Assembly (NCBI GenBank): GCA_001602435.1
Contig: CP012156.1
Coordinates: forward strand, 1,074,001 to 1,138,000
DNA: 64,000 nt
Direction: 5' to 3'
Source: Hyphomonadaceae bacterium UKL13-1
GTDB lineage: Bacteria > Pseudomonadota > Alphaproteobacteria > Caulobacterales > Aquidulcibacteraceae
Part shown: one piece after another, positions 17,753 through 26,608 of the stretch
Numbering within the stretch: position 1 is the first letter of the stretch
How the letters are laid out: the number at the start of each line of letters is the position of its first letter
The notes under the pieces: generated by a model
Told to the model about the DNA's origin: nothing
What the model saw: the letters and a program-made list of their open reading frames with translations, nothing else
The model's database searches: none
Position numbers and translations under genes: made by a program

Positions 17753-19039
17753 ATGCGAGCTTTGCTTTTTTTGTTTTTTGTTTTTGGCTTTTTTCAAATC
17801 TCAGCGCCAAGTGCCTTTGCGGAACCGCTTGATTCTACATCGGAAAGAAACCTCAAACGCCTTAATGAAGTCGCTGAACAGGTGCGTTTGTCCTATTGCG
17901 AACCCGATAAGCGCCGCGCCTTTGAAGGAGCGATCAAGGGCATCAATGCGATGCCTGGAAGAAAAGACGCCGCACAGCTTGTCCTCAGCACGCCTGATTT
18001 TGACGGTTTCTCTAAAGCCTATCAAGAGGCTCTGCAGGCCAAAATAGATCGATTGGAGCTTGATAAAGTTGTCTTGAACGGAATGGCTCAAGCGTTCGAT
18101 GCCAGCAATGAATTCGTCATTCAACGCGAGACGCCGTCGGGAATGAGGGCGGGCATCTTGGTGCAGTTTAAGGTAGACAGCTCGGGTCCGGTGATCGTGC
18201 ACCCCATTCCCGATGGCCCTGCAGCTGTTGCTGGCCTACTTGCTGGCGATCGATTGAAAGCAATCGATGGGAAGCCACTCACAGGTTTATCCATGGAGGA
18301 AATAGCTAACAAATTGCGGGGGGCTTCCGAATCTGAGGTAACGGTGACCATCTCGAGAGCTGGCATTGAGAAGACTTTTTCAATGCAGCGATCCGAAACA
18401 AATTCTTTCTCACATGTTAGATATCAAGTTGTAGACGGTATCGGTGTGATTACGGCTTTATCGTTTCAGTGGGACACGGGTACGGAAGTGCGAGACGCTA
18501 TCCGAGCCATTCGGCAGGATATCCGAAAGCCAAAAGGGTTTATAGTAGATCTCCGATACAATGGTGGTGGCTTGCTTGATGGCGTAATTGGCCTAGTAGA
18601 CCAGTTTGCAAGCCGTGGTCTCATTGTTGTTGATCAACCAGAAATACAGTGTAGCACCAATTTGCCACGGAGGATTTACGCCAGGCCAAATGATGAATCA
18701 AAAGGTGCCCCGGTGGTTGTATTGGTAAACAACGAGACCGCGGCCGGTGCAGAGGTTGCGGCAGTAGGCCTACGGGAGATTCGGCATGCAAAGATTGTGG
18801 GGCAGCCGACTTCCGGTGTTGCGCACTCATTCATAGCAATCGGAAACATTTCCATGGGTAGCGAACTTGGTTTTCTTAGGTTGCGAATGGGGACGTACCT
18901 CCCGTTTTCAGGAAAGTCTTTCGACGGAACTGGCATCATTCCTGATGTTTTAGTCGAGACAGGGGATTGGCGGGGCGATGCTGCTATGGACCAAGCAATT
19001 CAGCTGCTTAATGCGCCCCGAAATCAAAAACCACGCTAG
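17753..19039 (+). CDS. S41 peptidase-like exported protein, probably catalytically inactive
   Basis: A C-terminal-processing-protease (CtpA/Prc) homologue of 428 residues. The start at 17753 is chosen for its GGTGGAGG Shine-Dalgarno sequence and for a clean signal peptide (about residues 1-22, ending PSAFA). A PDZ domain spans about residues 125-205 and the S41 fold follows (FIVDLRYNGGGLLDG). The serine loop reads NETAAGAE instead of xGSASASE, so Ala331 replaces the nucleophile. The loop that normally supplies the general-base lysine reads PTSGVA instead of PTFGKG, so Val356 replaces Lys. The 25-residue spacing between the two positions is exactly that of the plant D1 protease. I infer a pseudo-protease or scaffold. 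The DNA is somewhat AT-richer than its neighbours, consistent with insertion between tyrS and anmK. Confidence 0.83.
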   Translation: MRALLFLFFVFGFFQISAPSAFAEPLDSTSERNLKRLNEVAEQVRLSYCEPDKRRAFEGAIKGINAMPGRKDAAQLVLSTPDFDGFSKAYQEALQAKIDRLELDKVVLNGMAQAFDASNEFVIQRETPSGMRAGILVQFKVDSSGPVIVHPIPDGPAAVAGLLAGDRLKAIDGKPLTGLSMEEIANKLRGASESEVTVTISRAGIEKTFSMQRSETNSFSHVRYQVVDGIGVITALSFQWDTGTEVRDAIRAIRQDIRKPKGFIVDLRYNGGGLLDGVIGLVDQFASRGLIVVDQPEIQCSTNLPRRIYARPNDESKGAPVVVLVNNETAAGAEVAAVGLREIRHAKIVGQPTSGVAHSFIAIGNISMGSELGFLRLRMGTYLPFSGKSFDGTGIIPDVLVETGDWRGDAAMDQAIQLLNAPRNQKPR

Positions 19040-19220
19040 CGACCTACCATAGCTCTGGCACGTTTATCTGCTTGGAAGTAAGCTAATGTGTCGTCAAAGC
19101 GTGCGCTCAAACGTATTGAAAAGATGATGGCCGCGACGCTTCTCTTTAGCTCCAGCAGTGTCATATAAATGGCTTGTGGTGAACTTGAGGGATAAACCAA
19201 ACCAGTGAACGTGAAAAATC

Positions 19221-20357
19221 ATGCAAACTCAGATTAATTCCACCCCAGTCTGGGCCATTGGCTTGATGACGGGCACCGCATTGGATGGCTTTGTCGATAC
19301 CGCGCTGATCCGTACCGATGGGGTCAGCGTGGCAGAGTTTGGGCCGTTTGAGCTGTTTGCTTATTCCGATGCCGACCGCGCGCTTTTGGCTGAAGCCATC
19401 ACCCAAGCCCGCGCGTGGGACTTTCAGGGGCCAGAGCCCGTGATCTTTGCGCAAGCCGAAGACCTGATCACCCGTATTTATGCAGGCGCGGTCCTGAAGC
19501 TTGTCGAGAAGGCGAATATGCGTCCGGAAGACATTGCATTTGTCGGTGGCCATGGCCTGACCGTCCTGCACCGTCCGCAAATTGGGGGTGGCGGGCGGAC
19601 GCGGCAATTGCTGGATGGGGCAAAGCTCGCTGAGTTGACGGGGATCGATACGGTTTGGGATTTTCGCAGTCATGATGTCGCCATGGGCGGGCAGGGGGCA
19701 CCGCTTGCCCCCATCTACCACACAGCCATTTTACGGCATGCGGGCTTGGACGGGGATACATCCATCCTCAATCTGGGCGGGGTGGCTAACATCACCTGGT
19801 GGGATGGCGCGGATGGACTGGCCGCCTTTGACACCGGCCCCGCCAATGGTCCTTTGAATGAATGGGTCGAGGCCCATGGCAAGGGTGTCTATGATAAGGA
19901 TGGCCGCTTGGCCGCGTCGGGCCGCGTCCATGAAGGCCGCTTGCTGGAGATATTGGATAATCCTTGGTTTGACGCGCCATACCCTAAGTCCCTCGACCGC
20001 TATGACTTTGACGCAGGGCTTGTGCGGGGGCTGTCGCTGGAAGATGGTGCCGCGACTTTGACGGCATTGGTGGCGGCGAGTCTGGACCTTGGCCTTCGGC
20101 TTCTGCCCACCCGGCCCAAGCGCTTGGTGGTGGCAGGCGGCGGGCGCAAGAACCCGGTGCTGATGGCTGAAATCGCCGCCCGCTGTGGCGTTAGCGTCGT
20201 GGATGCTGACACGATTGGGCTGCGCGGCGATGCCATCGAAGCCGAATGCTTTGCCCTCCTCGCCGTCCGCTCCGCGCGCGGACTGCCCTTGAGTTTTCCC
20301 GGCACGACGGGGGTGGGGGGGCCGACGACGGGTGGGGTGATTTCGCGGGTTGATTAG
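19221..20357 (+). CDS. anmK: Anhydro-N-acetylmuramic acid kinase
   Basis: The 378-residue ATP-dependent kinase phosphorylates and opens 1,6-anhydro-MurNAc during cell-wall recycling. Visible motifs are GLMTGTALDGFVDTALI at the N-terminus, GGHGLTVLHRP, VWDFRSHDVAMGGQGAPLAP, LNLGGVANITW, and a C-terminal VAGGGRKNPVLM. Hydrophilic throughout, so cytoplasmic. A 181-base gap upstream of unclear content separates it from the S41-like gene. A cluster of hairpins follows its stop. Confidence 0.95.
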   Translation: MQTQINSTPVWAIGLMTGTALDGFVDTALIRTDGVSVAEFGPFELFAYSDADRALLAEAITQARAWDFQGPEPVIFAQAEDLITRIYAGAVLKLVEKANMRPEDIAFVGGHGLTVLHRPQIGGGGRTRQLLDGAKLAELTGIDTVWDFRSHDVAMGGQGAPLAPIYHTAILRHAGLDGDTSILNLGGVANITWWDGADGLAAFDTGPANGPLNEWVEAHGKGVYDKDGRLAASGRVHEGRLLEILDNPWFDAPYPKSLDRYDFDAGLVRGLSLEDGAATLTALVAASLDLGLRLLPTRPKRLVVAGGGRKNPVLMAEIAARCGVSVVDADTIGLRGDAIEAECFALLAVRSARGLPLSFPGTTGVGGPTTGGVISRVD

Positions 20358-20381
20358 AACTTTTGATGGTTCACCCCTTCA

Positions 20382-20483
20382 CCGCCTTCGGCGGACATCG
20401 GCGCTTGCGCCGAAACCCCGCGAGCGGGGAAGCGGGAGGTTGGAGCCGCTTCCCCATTTATGGGGAAGCTGTCGCGAAGCGAC
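20382..20483. repeat. Cluster of five palindromic hairpins between anmK and suhB
   Basis: Five back-to-back inverted repeats lie within about 100 bases: CCGCC/GGCGG (20382-20394), CGGCGC/GCGCCG (20399-20412), CCCCGC/GCGGGG (20416-20429), CTTCCCCA/TGGGGAAG (20449-20468) and GTCGC/GCGAC (20471-20483). The density resembles dispersed REP/BIME-type extragenic elements. Copy number elsewhere cannot be seen from this window. Confidence 0.6.
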
Positions 20484-20582
20484 TGAAGGGGCTTTCCCAC
20501 CGCTCCGCCCCCTATCCAATTGCACCCAGATGGGGTAAAGCCCCTCAACATCTGCTGTTTAACATCGTGAAGAGAGCCCCCT

Positions 20583-21377
20583 ATGAGCGTAGTCAGTCCG
20601 CTTCTGACCGTGATGATCGCCGCCGCCCGCAAAGCTGGCAAAGCCATCAGCCGAGATTTTGGTGAAGTTGAAAACCTGCAATTGGCAAAAAAGGGCCCTT
20701 CCGATTTTGTAACCGCTGCCGACCTCAAGACCGAAAAAATCCTGTTTGAAGAGCTGAGCAAGGCTCGTCCCGGCTATGGCTTTTTGGGTGAAGAGCGCGG
20801 CATGGTCGAAGGCACCGACAAGACCAATCGCTGGATTGTCGACCCGATTGATGGCACCACCAATTTCGTCCACGCCATTCCGCATTTGGCGATCTCCATC
20901 GCGCTCGAACGCGAAGGACGCTTGGTGGCAGGGGTTGTCTATAACCCGATCACCGATGACCTCTATTGGGCTGAGACCGGACGCGGGGCTTTTCATAATG
21001 ACAAGCGTTTGCGCGTCGCGGCGCGCAAGACTTTGGGTGATTGCGTTTTGGCAACGGGCATTCCGTTTCAAGGCAAGCCCGGCCATTCGCAAATGTTCAA
21101 GGAATTGCACCAATTCACCCAGCGCGTTGCCGGCATTCGCCGCTTTGGCGCGGCTTCGCTCGATCTGGCTTGGGTTGCTGCGGGCCGCTTTGACGGCTTT
21201 TGGGAGCATAATCTTCAATTGTGGGACATCGCAGCTGGTGTCGTGCTGGTCCGCGAAGCGGGCGGGGTCTGCGCTGAAATCTATGGCGGTGACTTCATGG
21301 AGACCGGCTCAATCGTCGCGGCGAACGAGAAGATTATGGTCTTAATGAATGAGCGTTTGCTGGCGGCCAAAAGCTAG
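20583..21377 (+). CDS. suhB: Inositol monophosphatase family protein (SuhB-like)
   Basis: A 264-residue Mg-dependent sugar phosphatase. Metal-binding motifs are GEERG near residue 65, WIVDPIDGTTNF near residues 83-94, and the C-terminal WDIAAGVVLVREAGG. Length and sequence fit SuhB, which hydrolyses inositol-1-phosphate and in Escherichia coli also acts in rRNA antitermination. The gene stands alone between a hairpin cluster and a convergent channel gene. The suhB name is by family resemblance; a related histidinol-phosphate phosphatase cannot be fully excluded. Confidence 0.85.
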   Translation: MSVVSPLLTVMIAAARKAGKAISRDFGEVENLQLAKKGPSDFVTAADLKTEKILFEELSKARPGYGFLGEERGMVEGTDKTNRWIVDPIDGTTNFVHAIPHLAISIALEREGRLVAGVVYNPITDDLYWAETGRGAFHNDKRLRVAARKTLGDCVLATGIPFQGKPGHSQMFKELHQFTQRVAGIRRFGAASLDLAWVAAGRFDGFWEHNLQLWDIAAGVVLVREAGGVCAEIYGGDFMETGSIVAANEKIMVLMNERLLAAKS

Positions 21378-21383
21378 GAGACT

Positions 21384-22298
21384 TTATGTCTCCACGCTCG
21401 CTTGTGGGCGGGTTTGGCTGAGATTGTTCAAATTCATCGAGATTCGATTGCCGACGCGTTCCATCATGTCGACGAACTGATGGCCGAGCTGGACTTGGTC
21501 GGCGGTATAATGGTGAAGCGCAAACACAGGCGCGGTCAACGTGTCATCGGTGCCTGAAACCATAATCATGATGCGTGCGCCAATCTGGGCTTGCGCGTCG
21601 GCGGCAAAGTCAAAACCCCATAGCGGGCTTGTCTCGTCAATCACATGCATCAAGGTCCAGCTAAGCCCAAACACCGGGATGCGGTCACGCACCAGCTTGA
21701 GCTCTTGATTGGCATAGGTCGAAATCCCCTCTGGCGAGACATATTCGCAGACATAAGTGGCCCGCGCGGTGACGTCTTGGATCAGGTTAGACCGGCCATG
21801 GGCGACGCGGATCATCAATGTGGGAATGCCATCAAACCGGCAGACGACAGCCCTTTCGGCAAAGACAAAGCGCGCATTGGGTCGTGCCAAACGCACAAAT
21901 AATATCCCGGTGATCACGGCGGTGGATAGCAAGCCGACGAGGATTTGCGTCGTCGATAGGATATGGCCCATCAGGCTTTGCGGGGCCATGGCCCCATAGC
22001 CGACGGTGGCAAAGGTCTCGACCGAGAAAAAGAAGGCATTGATGAAATCGCCTGCCGCCAGATTCGCGACACTGCCCGGGAACGCGAAATAGAGCGCGCC
22101 GAAAATCAAATTGACCGAAATATAATAGACAAAGACCGCACCCAGAAAGCTGGGCCACGAAAGCGATAAGGCGACATGATAGGGATCACTCCAATCAAAC
22201 CGCCGTGTCCCGATACGCGTTACCGTTAATTGCCCAAGGCGGGTTGTGGTCGTGGGTAGTGGCTTTTGACTTGCGTCATCTTTTTGCATGGCCTTCAA
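21384..22298 (-). CDS. Inward-rectifier (KirBac-type) potassium channel
   Basis: The 304-residue protein has a slide-helix region near residues 35-45 (FDWSDPYH), an outer membrane helix about 48-72, a pore helix, and the K+ selectivity filter TVGYG at residues 98-102. An inner helix follows at about 110-135, then a large cytoplasmic immunoglobulin-like domain. This order is the KirBac architecture. A tetramer in the inner membrane conducting K+ is expected. An alternative start (ATG, residue 4) is possible. Confidence 0.88.
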   Translation of the reverse strand: MKAMQKDDASQKPLPTTTTRLGQLTVTRIGTRRFDWSDPYHVALSLSWPSFLGAVFVYYISVNLIFGALYFAFPGSVANLAAGDFINAFFFSVETFATVGYGAMAPQSLMGHILSTTQILVGLLSTAVITGILFVRLARPNARFVFAERAVVCRFDGIPTLMIRVAHGRSNLIQDVTARATYVCEYVSPEGISTYANQELKLVRDRIPVFGLSWTLMHVIDETSPLWGFDFAADAQAQIGARIMIMVSGTDDTLTAPVFALHHYTADQVQLGHQFVDMMERVGNRISMNLNNLSQTRPQASVET

Positions 22299-22364
22299 CC
22301 CTTTCCCGCGCGGCTTTCGCGGATATTACACACATGTCTGGCTTCACTTCTACTGGCCAAGCCC

Positions 22365-22393
22365 TTGCATGCCTGCCACATCAGGCATACCTA
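22365..22393 (+). promoter_or_regulatory. Putative promoter of 6S RNA
   Basis: TTGCAT (22365-22370), a 17-base spacer and TACCTA (22388-22393) place a transcription start near 22399-22400. That is exactly where the closing stem of the 6S RNA begins. Confidence 0.5.
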
Positions 22394-22398
22394 AGCAT

Positions 22399-22566
22399 CT
22401 GGTGGTTCTGTGGTTCGCGTGGGAAGTCTACGTCCCGCCGACCTAACTCACTCGTCGGGAGCTGGCGCTGGTTGGAACCGTGGTTCCTGTCATCTGGCAC
22501 CCACCTGGTTATCCAGGTCGCACGGGGACGAGTTACCTTCTCACGGTCCTTGCGGATCCACCAACC
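22399..22566 (+). ncRNA. ssrS: 6S RNA
   Basis: A region of about 165 bases directly upstream of the 5-formyltetrahydrofolate cyclo-ligase gene folds as one long irregular hairpin. The ends TGGTGGTTC (22400-22408) and GATCCACCA (22555-22563) pair, internal arms are GC-rich, and a T-rich tract follows. 6S RNA inhibits sigma70 RNA polymerase in stationary phase. The ssrS-fau neighbourhood is conserved across Proteobacteria. The call rests on structure and synteny, not on a covariance-model score. Confidence 0.75.
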
Positions 22567-22605
22567 TTTTCCTCTTTTAATAGCCTTTTGATGGGTTTGG
22601 CGGCC

Positions 22606-23190
22606 ATGATTGAAGTCAAATCTGAACTTCGATCTGCCTTGGTCGCGGCCCGTGCCAAAGCCTATGCCGATGCGCCAGAGGCGGGTGAGGCGCTCGTGGG
22701 CCAAGCCGCCCCATTGCTTTCTGTCGCGCATGGACGCGTGATTGCAGGTTATATCCCGTTCAAGACCGAAATTGATCCCCGTCCTTTCATGCGGGCTCTG
22801 GCCGCCAAAGGCGCAACACTCTGTCTGCCGCGCACGCCACCAAAGGGCGGCGAGGGCGCTGGCCTGACATTTCATCTGTGCGATCCCGATAATCCAGATA
22901 GCCTCGAGAAAAGCATGTGGGGCGTGATCGAGCCCAAAGCCCATCTGCCCCAAGTCCGCCCAGATGTCGTCCTTGTTCCCTTGTTGGGCTTTGACCGGGC
23001 GGGCCATCGGTTGGGGCAAGGCCAAGGCCATTATGACCGCACCTTAGAGGCCTTGCGTGCTTCTGGCCCTGTGCTTGCCGTCGGCGTGGCCTTTGCGGTC
23101 CAAGAAATCGCCCATATCCCCATTGAACCCCATGATCAGCGCTTGGATTGGATTATCACGCCGATTGAGGCATACCCCATCCCAACATAG
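22606..23190 (+). CDS. fau: 5-formyltetrahydrofolate cyclo-ligase
   Basis: An ATP-dependent enzyme of about 194 residues that converts 5-formyl-THF to 5,10-methenyl-THF. The ATP/substrate motif RLGQGQGHYDR lies near residue 141, and DVVLVPLLGFDRAGHRLG precedes it. The ATG at 22606 (IEVKSELRSAL) or the in-frame ATG at 22591 could be the start. Neither has a strong Shine-Dalgarno sequence, and anything further upstream would run into 6S RNA. The gene is probably co-transcribed with 6S RNA. Confidence 0.88.
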   Translation: MIEVKSELRSALVAARAKAYADAPEAGEALVGQAAPLLSVAHGRVIAGYIPFKTEIDPRPFMRALAAKGATLCLPRTPPKGGEGAGLTFHLCDPDNPDSLEKSMWGVIEPKAHLPQVRPDVVLVPLLGFDRAGHRLGQGQGHYDRTLEALRASGPVLAVGVAFAVQEIAHIPIEPHDQRLDWIITPIEAYPIPT

Positions 23191-23201
23191 AGTGGGATAG
23201 A

Positions 23202-24026
23202 ATGAGACTTGCTTTTTTTGGCGATGTGGTAGGCCGGGCCGGCAGAGTTGCGCTTTGCGAGCGGCTGCCAGACTTAAAACGGCGCTTGCGCCTCGATTTT
23301 GTTGGCGTGAATGCGGAAAATGCCGCTGGCGGCTTTGGCCTGACCGAGTCGATTGCCACTGAATTGTTCGAAGCCGGCGCGGATTGTTTGACCCTTGGCA
23401 ATCATGCGTGGGATCAGCGCGAGGCGATTGCCTATATTGACCGCGAGCCGCGCTTGCTGCGTGCCGCCAATTATCCGCCTTTGACGATGGCACCGGGGCG
23501 TGGGGCCAATCTGTTTCAAATGGGCGACCGCAATGTGTTGGTTGTTACCGTCATGGGACGGGTCTTTATGGATGCGCTCGACTGCCCGTTTAGCGCAGTA
23601 GAACGGGAAGTGAGCGCAAGCCCACTGGGCCTTGTTGCCGATGCTGTGATCGTTGAGGTGCATGGCGAAGCCACCAGCGAGAAGCAGGGCATGGGCCATT
23701 TTCTGGATGGGCGCGCCAGCCTTGTGTTTGGTACCCACACCCATGTGCCGACTTCTGACACCCGCATTCTGCCGGGCGGTACGGCTTTCCAAACCGAGCT
23801 TGGCATGTGCGGCGATTATGACAGCGTGATCGGCATGAATAAGCACATCGCCGTGCGCAAACTCTCGTCCCGCATGCCCTATCAGCGCCATGAACCTGCC
23901 GAGGGCCAAGGCCTTGCGTCAGGGATCTTTGTGGAGACGGACGATAAGACAGGCCTTGCCCTGCGCGCTGAACCCATTCGCGTTGGTGTCGGCCTGAAGC
24001 AAGCCGTGCCGCTGGTGGATGGCTAG
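23202..24026 (+). CDS. YmdB-family metallophosphoesterase
   Basis: The 274-residue protein fits the TIGR00282/YmdB family of calcineurin-like phosphoesterases. Metal and phosphate ligands lie in FFGDVVGRAGR, VNAENAAGGFG, TLGNHAWDQ, VEVHGEATSEKQ and FGTHTHVPTSD. Bacillus YmdB has 2',3'-cyclic-nucleotide phosphodiesterase activity and affects biofilm gene expression; the role in Alphaproteobacteria is less clear. The gene starts 11 bases after fau, so the two are probably one operon. Confidence 0.9.
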   Translation: MRLAFFGDVVGRAGRVALCERLPDLKRRLRLDFVGVNAENAAGGFGLTESIATELFEAGADCLTLGNHAWDQREAIAYIDREPRLLRAANYPPLTMAPGRGANLFQMGDRNVLVVTVMGRVFMDALDCPFSAVEREVSASPLGLVADAVIVEVHGEATSEKQGMGHFLDGRASLVFGTHTHVPTSDTRILPGGTAFQTELGMCGDYDSVIGMNKHIAVRKLSSRMPYQRHEPAEGQGLASGIFVETDDKTGLALRAEPIRVGVGLKQAVPLVDG

Positions 24027-24121
24027 TCGCGTAACAGCACCACCCTGTGGCACTTTGAGCCGCACCCTGCTACATCGCAGCCCGCAATTCACCTTCCAAG
24101 ACTCAAGAGATAGACCCGACC

Positions 24122-24856
24122 ATGGCCGGCCATTCGAAATTCAAAAACACCATGCACCGCAAAGGTCGCCAAGACGCTGTCCGCGCCAAGGCCTTTACCA
24201 AGATTGCCCGAGAAATCACCACGGCGGCTAAATCTGGGATGCCAGACCCTGCGATGAACCCGCGTCTGCGTTTGGCCGTGACCAATGCGCGCGCCGTCTC
24301 CATGCCGAAGGACCGGATTGAGCGCGCCATCAGCCAAGCTTCGGCTGCCGGTGGTGAGGACTATAAAATGGTGCGCTATGAAGGCTATGCCCCCGGCGGC
24401 ATCGGCCTCATCATTGAAACCCTGACCGACAATTTGAACCGCACAGGCGGCAATGTTCGCAGCTATCTCAGCAAGGCTGGCGGCAATCTCGGCACCACCA
24501 ATTCGGTGATCTCGGGCTTTGATCGCGTTGGCGAGATCTTCTACCCAGCCGCTGCGGCCAGTGAAGACGACATGATGGAAGCCGCTCTTGAAGCTGGCGC
24601 CGATGACGTTGAAAGCGATGCTGACGGCCATTCCATCACCTGCACCTTTGAGAGCTTGAGCGAAGTCTCCACCGCTTTGGCCGAACGCTTTGGCGACGCT
24701 GAAGCGGCTAATGTCGTCTGGCGGCCCCATGCCCGCATCGAAGTGACCGGTGACGCCGCCGCCAGCCTGCGCAAACTGATCGACATCTTAGAAGATGACG
24801 ATGACGTGCAAAATGTGTTCGGCAATTATGAGATGGAAGAAGACGAGGGGGAGTAA
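24122..24856 (+). CDS. YebC/PmpR family protein
   Basis: The 244-residue protein begins [19 protein letters not shown] and has the family segment [19 protein letters not shown] near residue 82. YebC/TACO1 proteins were long annotated as transcriptional regulators, and recent work links them to translation of proline-rich stretches. The C-terminal acidic tail ([21 protein letters not shown]) is typical. It is downstream of the YmdB-type gene with a 95-base gap. Confidence 0.93.
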   Translation: MAGHSKFKNTMHRKGRQDAVRAKAFTKIAREITTAAKSGMPDPAMNPRLRLAVTNARAVSMPKDRIERAISQASAAGGEDYKMVRYEGYAPGGIGLIIETLTDNLNRTGGNVRSYLSKAGGNLGTTNSVISGFDRVGEIFYPAAAASEDDMMEAALEAGADDVESDADGHSITCTFESLSEVSTALAERFGDAEAANVVWRPHARIEVTGDAAASLRKLIDILEDDDDVQNVFGNYEMEEDEGE

Positions 24857-24912
24857 TTTCTCTCCCTTCAAAGGTCCTTGTCGATCAAGGCGGAATGGGT
24901 CAGTGTAGGCCC

Positions 24913-26040
24913 ATGACCGACCTGTTAGCCCAAGCCCACGCCCTCAAAGCCACAGTCGCCGCGCGCGCCGATGAGATTGATTCTGCGCGTCGTTTACCGG
25001 CAGACCTTGCCAGAACGCTGGCCGAAGCGGGCTTTTTCCGCATGGCATTGCCGCGTGAGTATGGCGGGCTGGAGCTGGCACCTGCGCGCATGATTGAAGT
25101 CATTGAGGTGATGGGCAATGCCCATGGCTCTGTCGGCTGGTGCATCATGATTGGCGCAACAACGGCGATCAATGCCGCCTATTTGCCCGACCATCATGCC
25201 CGCACGATTTGGGCCGATCCCACGATTATCACTGGCGGTGTGTTTGCGCCTAAAGGCAAAGCGGTGCGCGAAGGTGATCAATACCGGGTGAATGGGCGCT
25301 GGAATTGGGGTTCTGGCAGTGCCAATTGCGCGTGGTTGGTCGGTGGCGCTTTGACCTTGGGCGATGGGGCACCCCAAGCGCGCATGATGTGGTTTGAGCG
25401 CGACCAGGTTGAGCTGATTGATACCTGGCATGCGATGGGCATGAAGGGCACGGGCAGTGGCGATCTGGCTGTCACAGATGTTTTGATCCCGGCTGACCGC
25501 TCGGTCTCGTTGACCGATGACAAAGCCCGGATTGAGCGGCCGCTCTATGCCTTCCCGGCCTTTGGTCTTCTCGCCATGTCGATTGCCGCAGTCGCACTCG
25601 GCAATGCCCGCGGGGCGATTGATGATCTGGTTGGCCTCGCTGGCGGTAAGGTGCCGACGGGGGCACGTAGACCCTTAGCAGAGCGGGCTTCTACCCAAGT
25701 TGAGGTCGCCAAAGCCGAAGGCATGCTACGGGCGGCGCGCACCTATTTGCTCGATAGCGCCGAGACCGCTTTTGAAGGGGCCAGCCGCACCGGCGCTTTG
25801 ACGCTGGAAGACCGCGCGAACTTACGCATTGCCGCCACCCACGCCGTGCGCACGTGCGCCGAGATCACCCGCATGATGCATGAGTTGGGCGGGGGAACAT
25901 CGGTCTATGAGAACTGCCCGCTGCAGCGCCGTTTCCGCGACGCCCATGTCGCCACCCAACACATCATGGTGGCCCCCGGCTCACTGGAGCTGGCTGGACG
26001 CGCTTTACTGGGCATCGAAGGCGATTACGGACAGCTTTAG
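24913..26040 (+). CDS. Acyl-CoA dehydrogenase-like flavin-dependent hydroxylase
   Basis: A 375-residue protein with the acyl-CoA dehydrogenase fold: an N-terminal helical domain (FRMALPREYGGLEL), a central beta domain (RWNWGSGSANCAWLVGGAL; HAMGMKGTGSGD) and a C-terminal four-helix bundle. Length and sequence fit the two-component monooxygenase (HpaB/HsaA-like, ACAD type 2) branch more than true beta-oxidation enzymes. No flavin reductase is next to it. The start at 24913 is uncertain: an upstream in-frame ATG at 24895 also has a purine-rich leader. Substrate unknown. Confidence 0.75.
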   Translation: MTDLLAQAHALKATVAARADEIDSARRLPADLARTLAEAGFFRMALPREYGGLELAPARMIEVIEVMGNAHGSVGWCIMIGATTAINAAYLPDHHARTIWADPTIITGGVFAPKGKAVREGDQYRVNGRWNWGSGSANCAWLVGGALTLGDGAPQARMMWFERDQVELIDTWHAMGMKGTGSGDLAVTDVLIPADRSVSLTDDKARIERPLYAFPAFGLLAMSIAAVALGNARGAIDDLVGLAGGKVPTGARRPLAERASTQVEVAKAEGMLRAARTYLLDSAETAFEGASRTGALTLEDRANLRIAATHAVRTCAEITRMMHELGGGTSVYENCPLQRRFRDAHVATQHIMVAPGSLELAGRALLGIEGDYGQL

Positions 26041-26303
26041 TTCGCCGAGCGGGCGCGGCCCATTGGCCCGACAGGGCTGGGGGCGTGCAATTGTTCTGTG
26101 AGTTGCTCAGTCAAATGTGCGAGGCGGTTCTGCCAGTGGGCGTTGAAATCCAGCACCGTCATGCTGACCAAGCGGCCATCGGCGATCTGATGACTCCACA
26201 CGATGCCATTCTCGCCTTCGGACGTGTAGCTAGGCCCCGTCAGCTTGGTTGAGACATACAAAACATCCGCGTTCTTATCGTAAGCGACATCAAAATCCGA
26301 CAT
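26037..26303 (-). CDS. Small DUF2283-like protein
   Basis: An 88-residue protein whose N-terminus (FDVAYDKNADVLYVST) matches the beta-rich DUF2283 pattern, ending in a charged helical tail (NRLAHLTEQLTEQLH). It is convergent with the hydroxylase gene, overlapping by 4 bases. Some DUF2283 proteins sit beside mRNA-interferase toxins as possible antitoxins, but no toxin gene is adjacent here. Function unknown. Confidence 0.65.
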   Translation of the reverse strand: MSDFDVAYDKNADVLYVSTKLTGPSYTSEGENGIVWSHQIADGRLVSMTVLDFNAHWQNRLAHLTEQLTEQLHAPSPVGPMGRARSAN

Positions 26304-26523
26304 TTTGCTTTTTGGCCCTGCAAGGTTCTTAGACGATAGTATCGCAGAATTTGAGACAGATTCCCAGCAAATTTGACCGTTTTAAGTAGGAACCCCCTTA
26401 CTTTACCATGATTGCGTCGTGGTCTCTGAGCTTTAGATCAGCAGTTGAGGGCAGGGCAGACACATCGACCTGCACCCCTTGGTTGACCCGCGCGCCAGCT
26501 TGGCCCAAAAGCGCCGTCGGAAC

Positions 26524-26608
26524 GCGGTCGTGGCGGAACTGGCAGACGCACTGGATTTAGGTTCCAGCGCCGCAAGGCGTGGGGGTTCGACTCCCCCCGA
26601 CCGCACCA
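26524..26608 (+). tRNA. tRNA-Leu (anticodon UAG)
   Basis: The acceptor stem GCGGTCG pairs with CGACCGC, the anticodon stem-loop is CTGGA-TTTAGGT-TCCAG with anticodon TAG, there is a class II variable arm, and the T loop is GGGGG-TTCGACT-CCCCC. The CCA end is encoded (26606-26608). The 85-base length is normal for tRNA-Leu. Confidence 0.95.
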
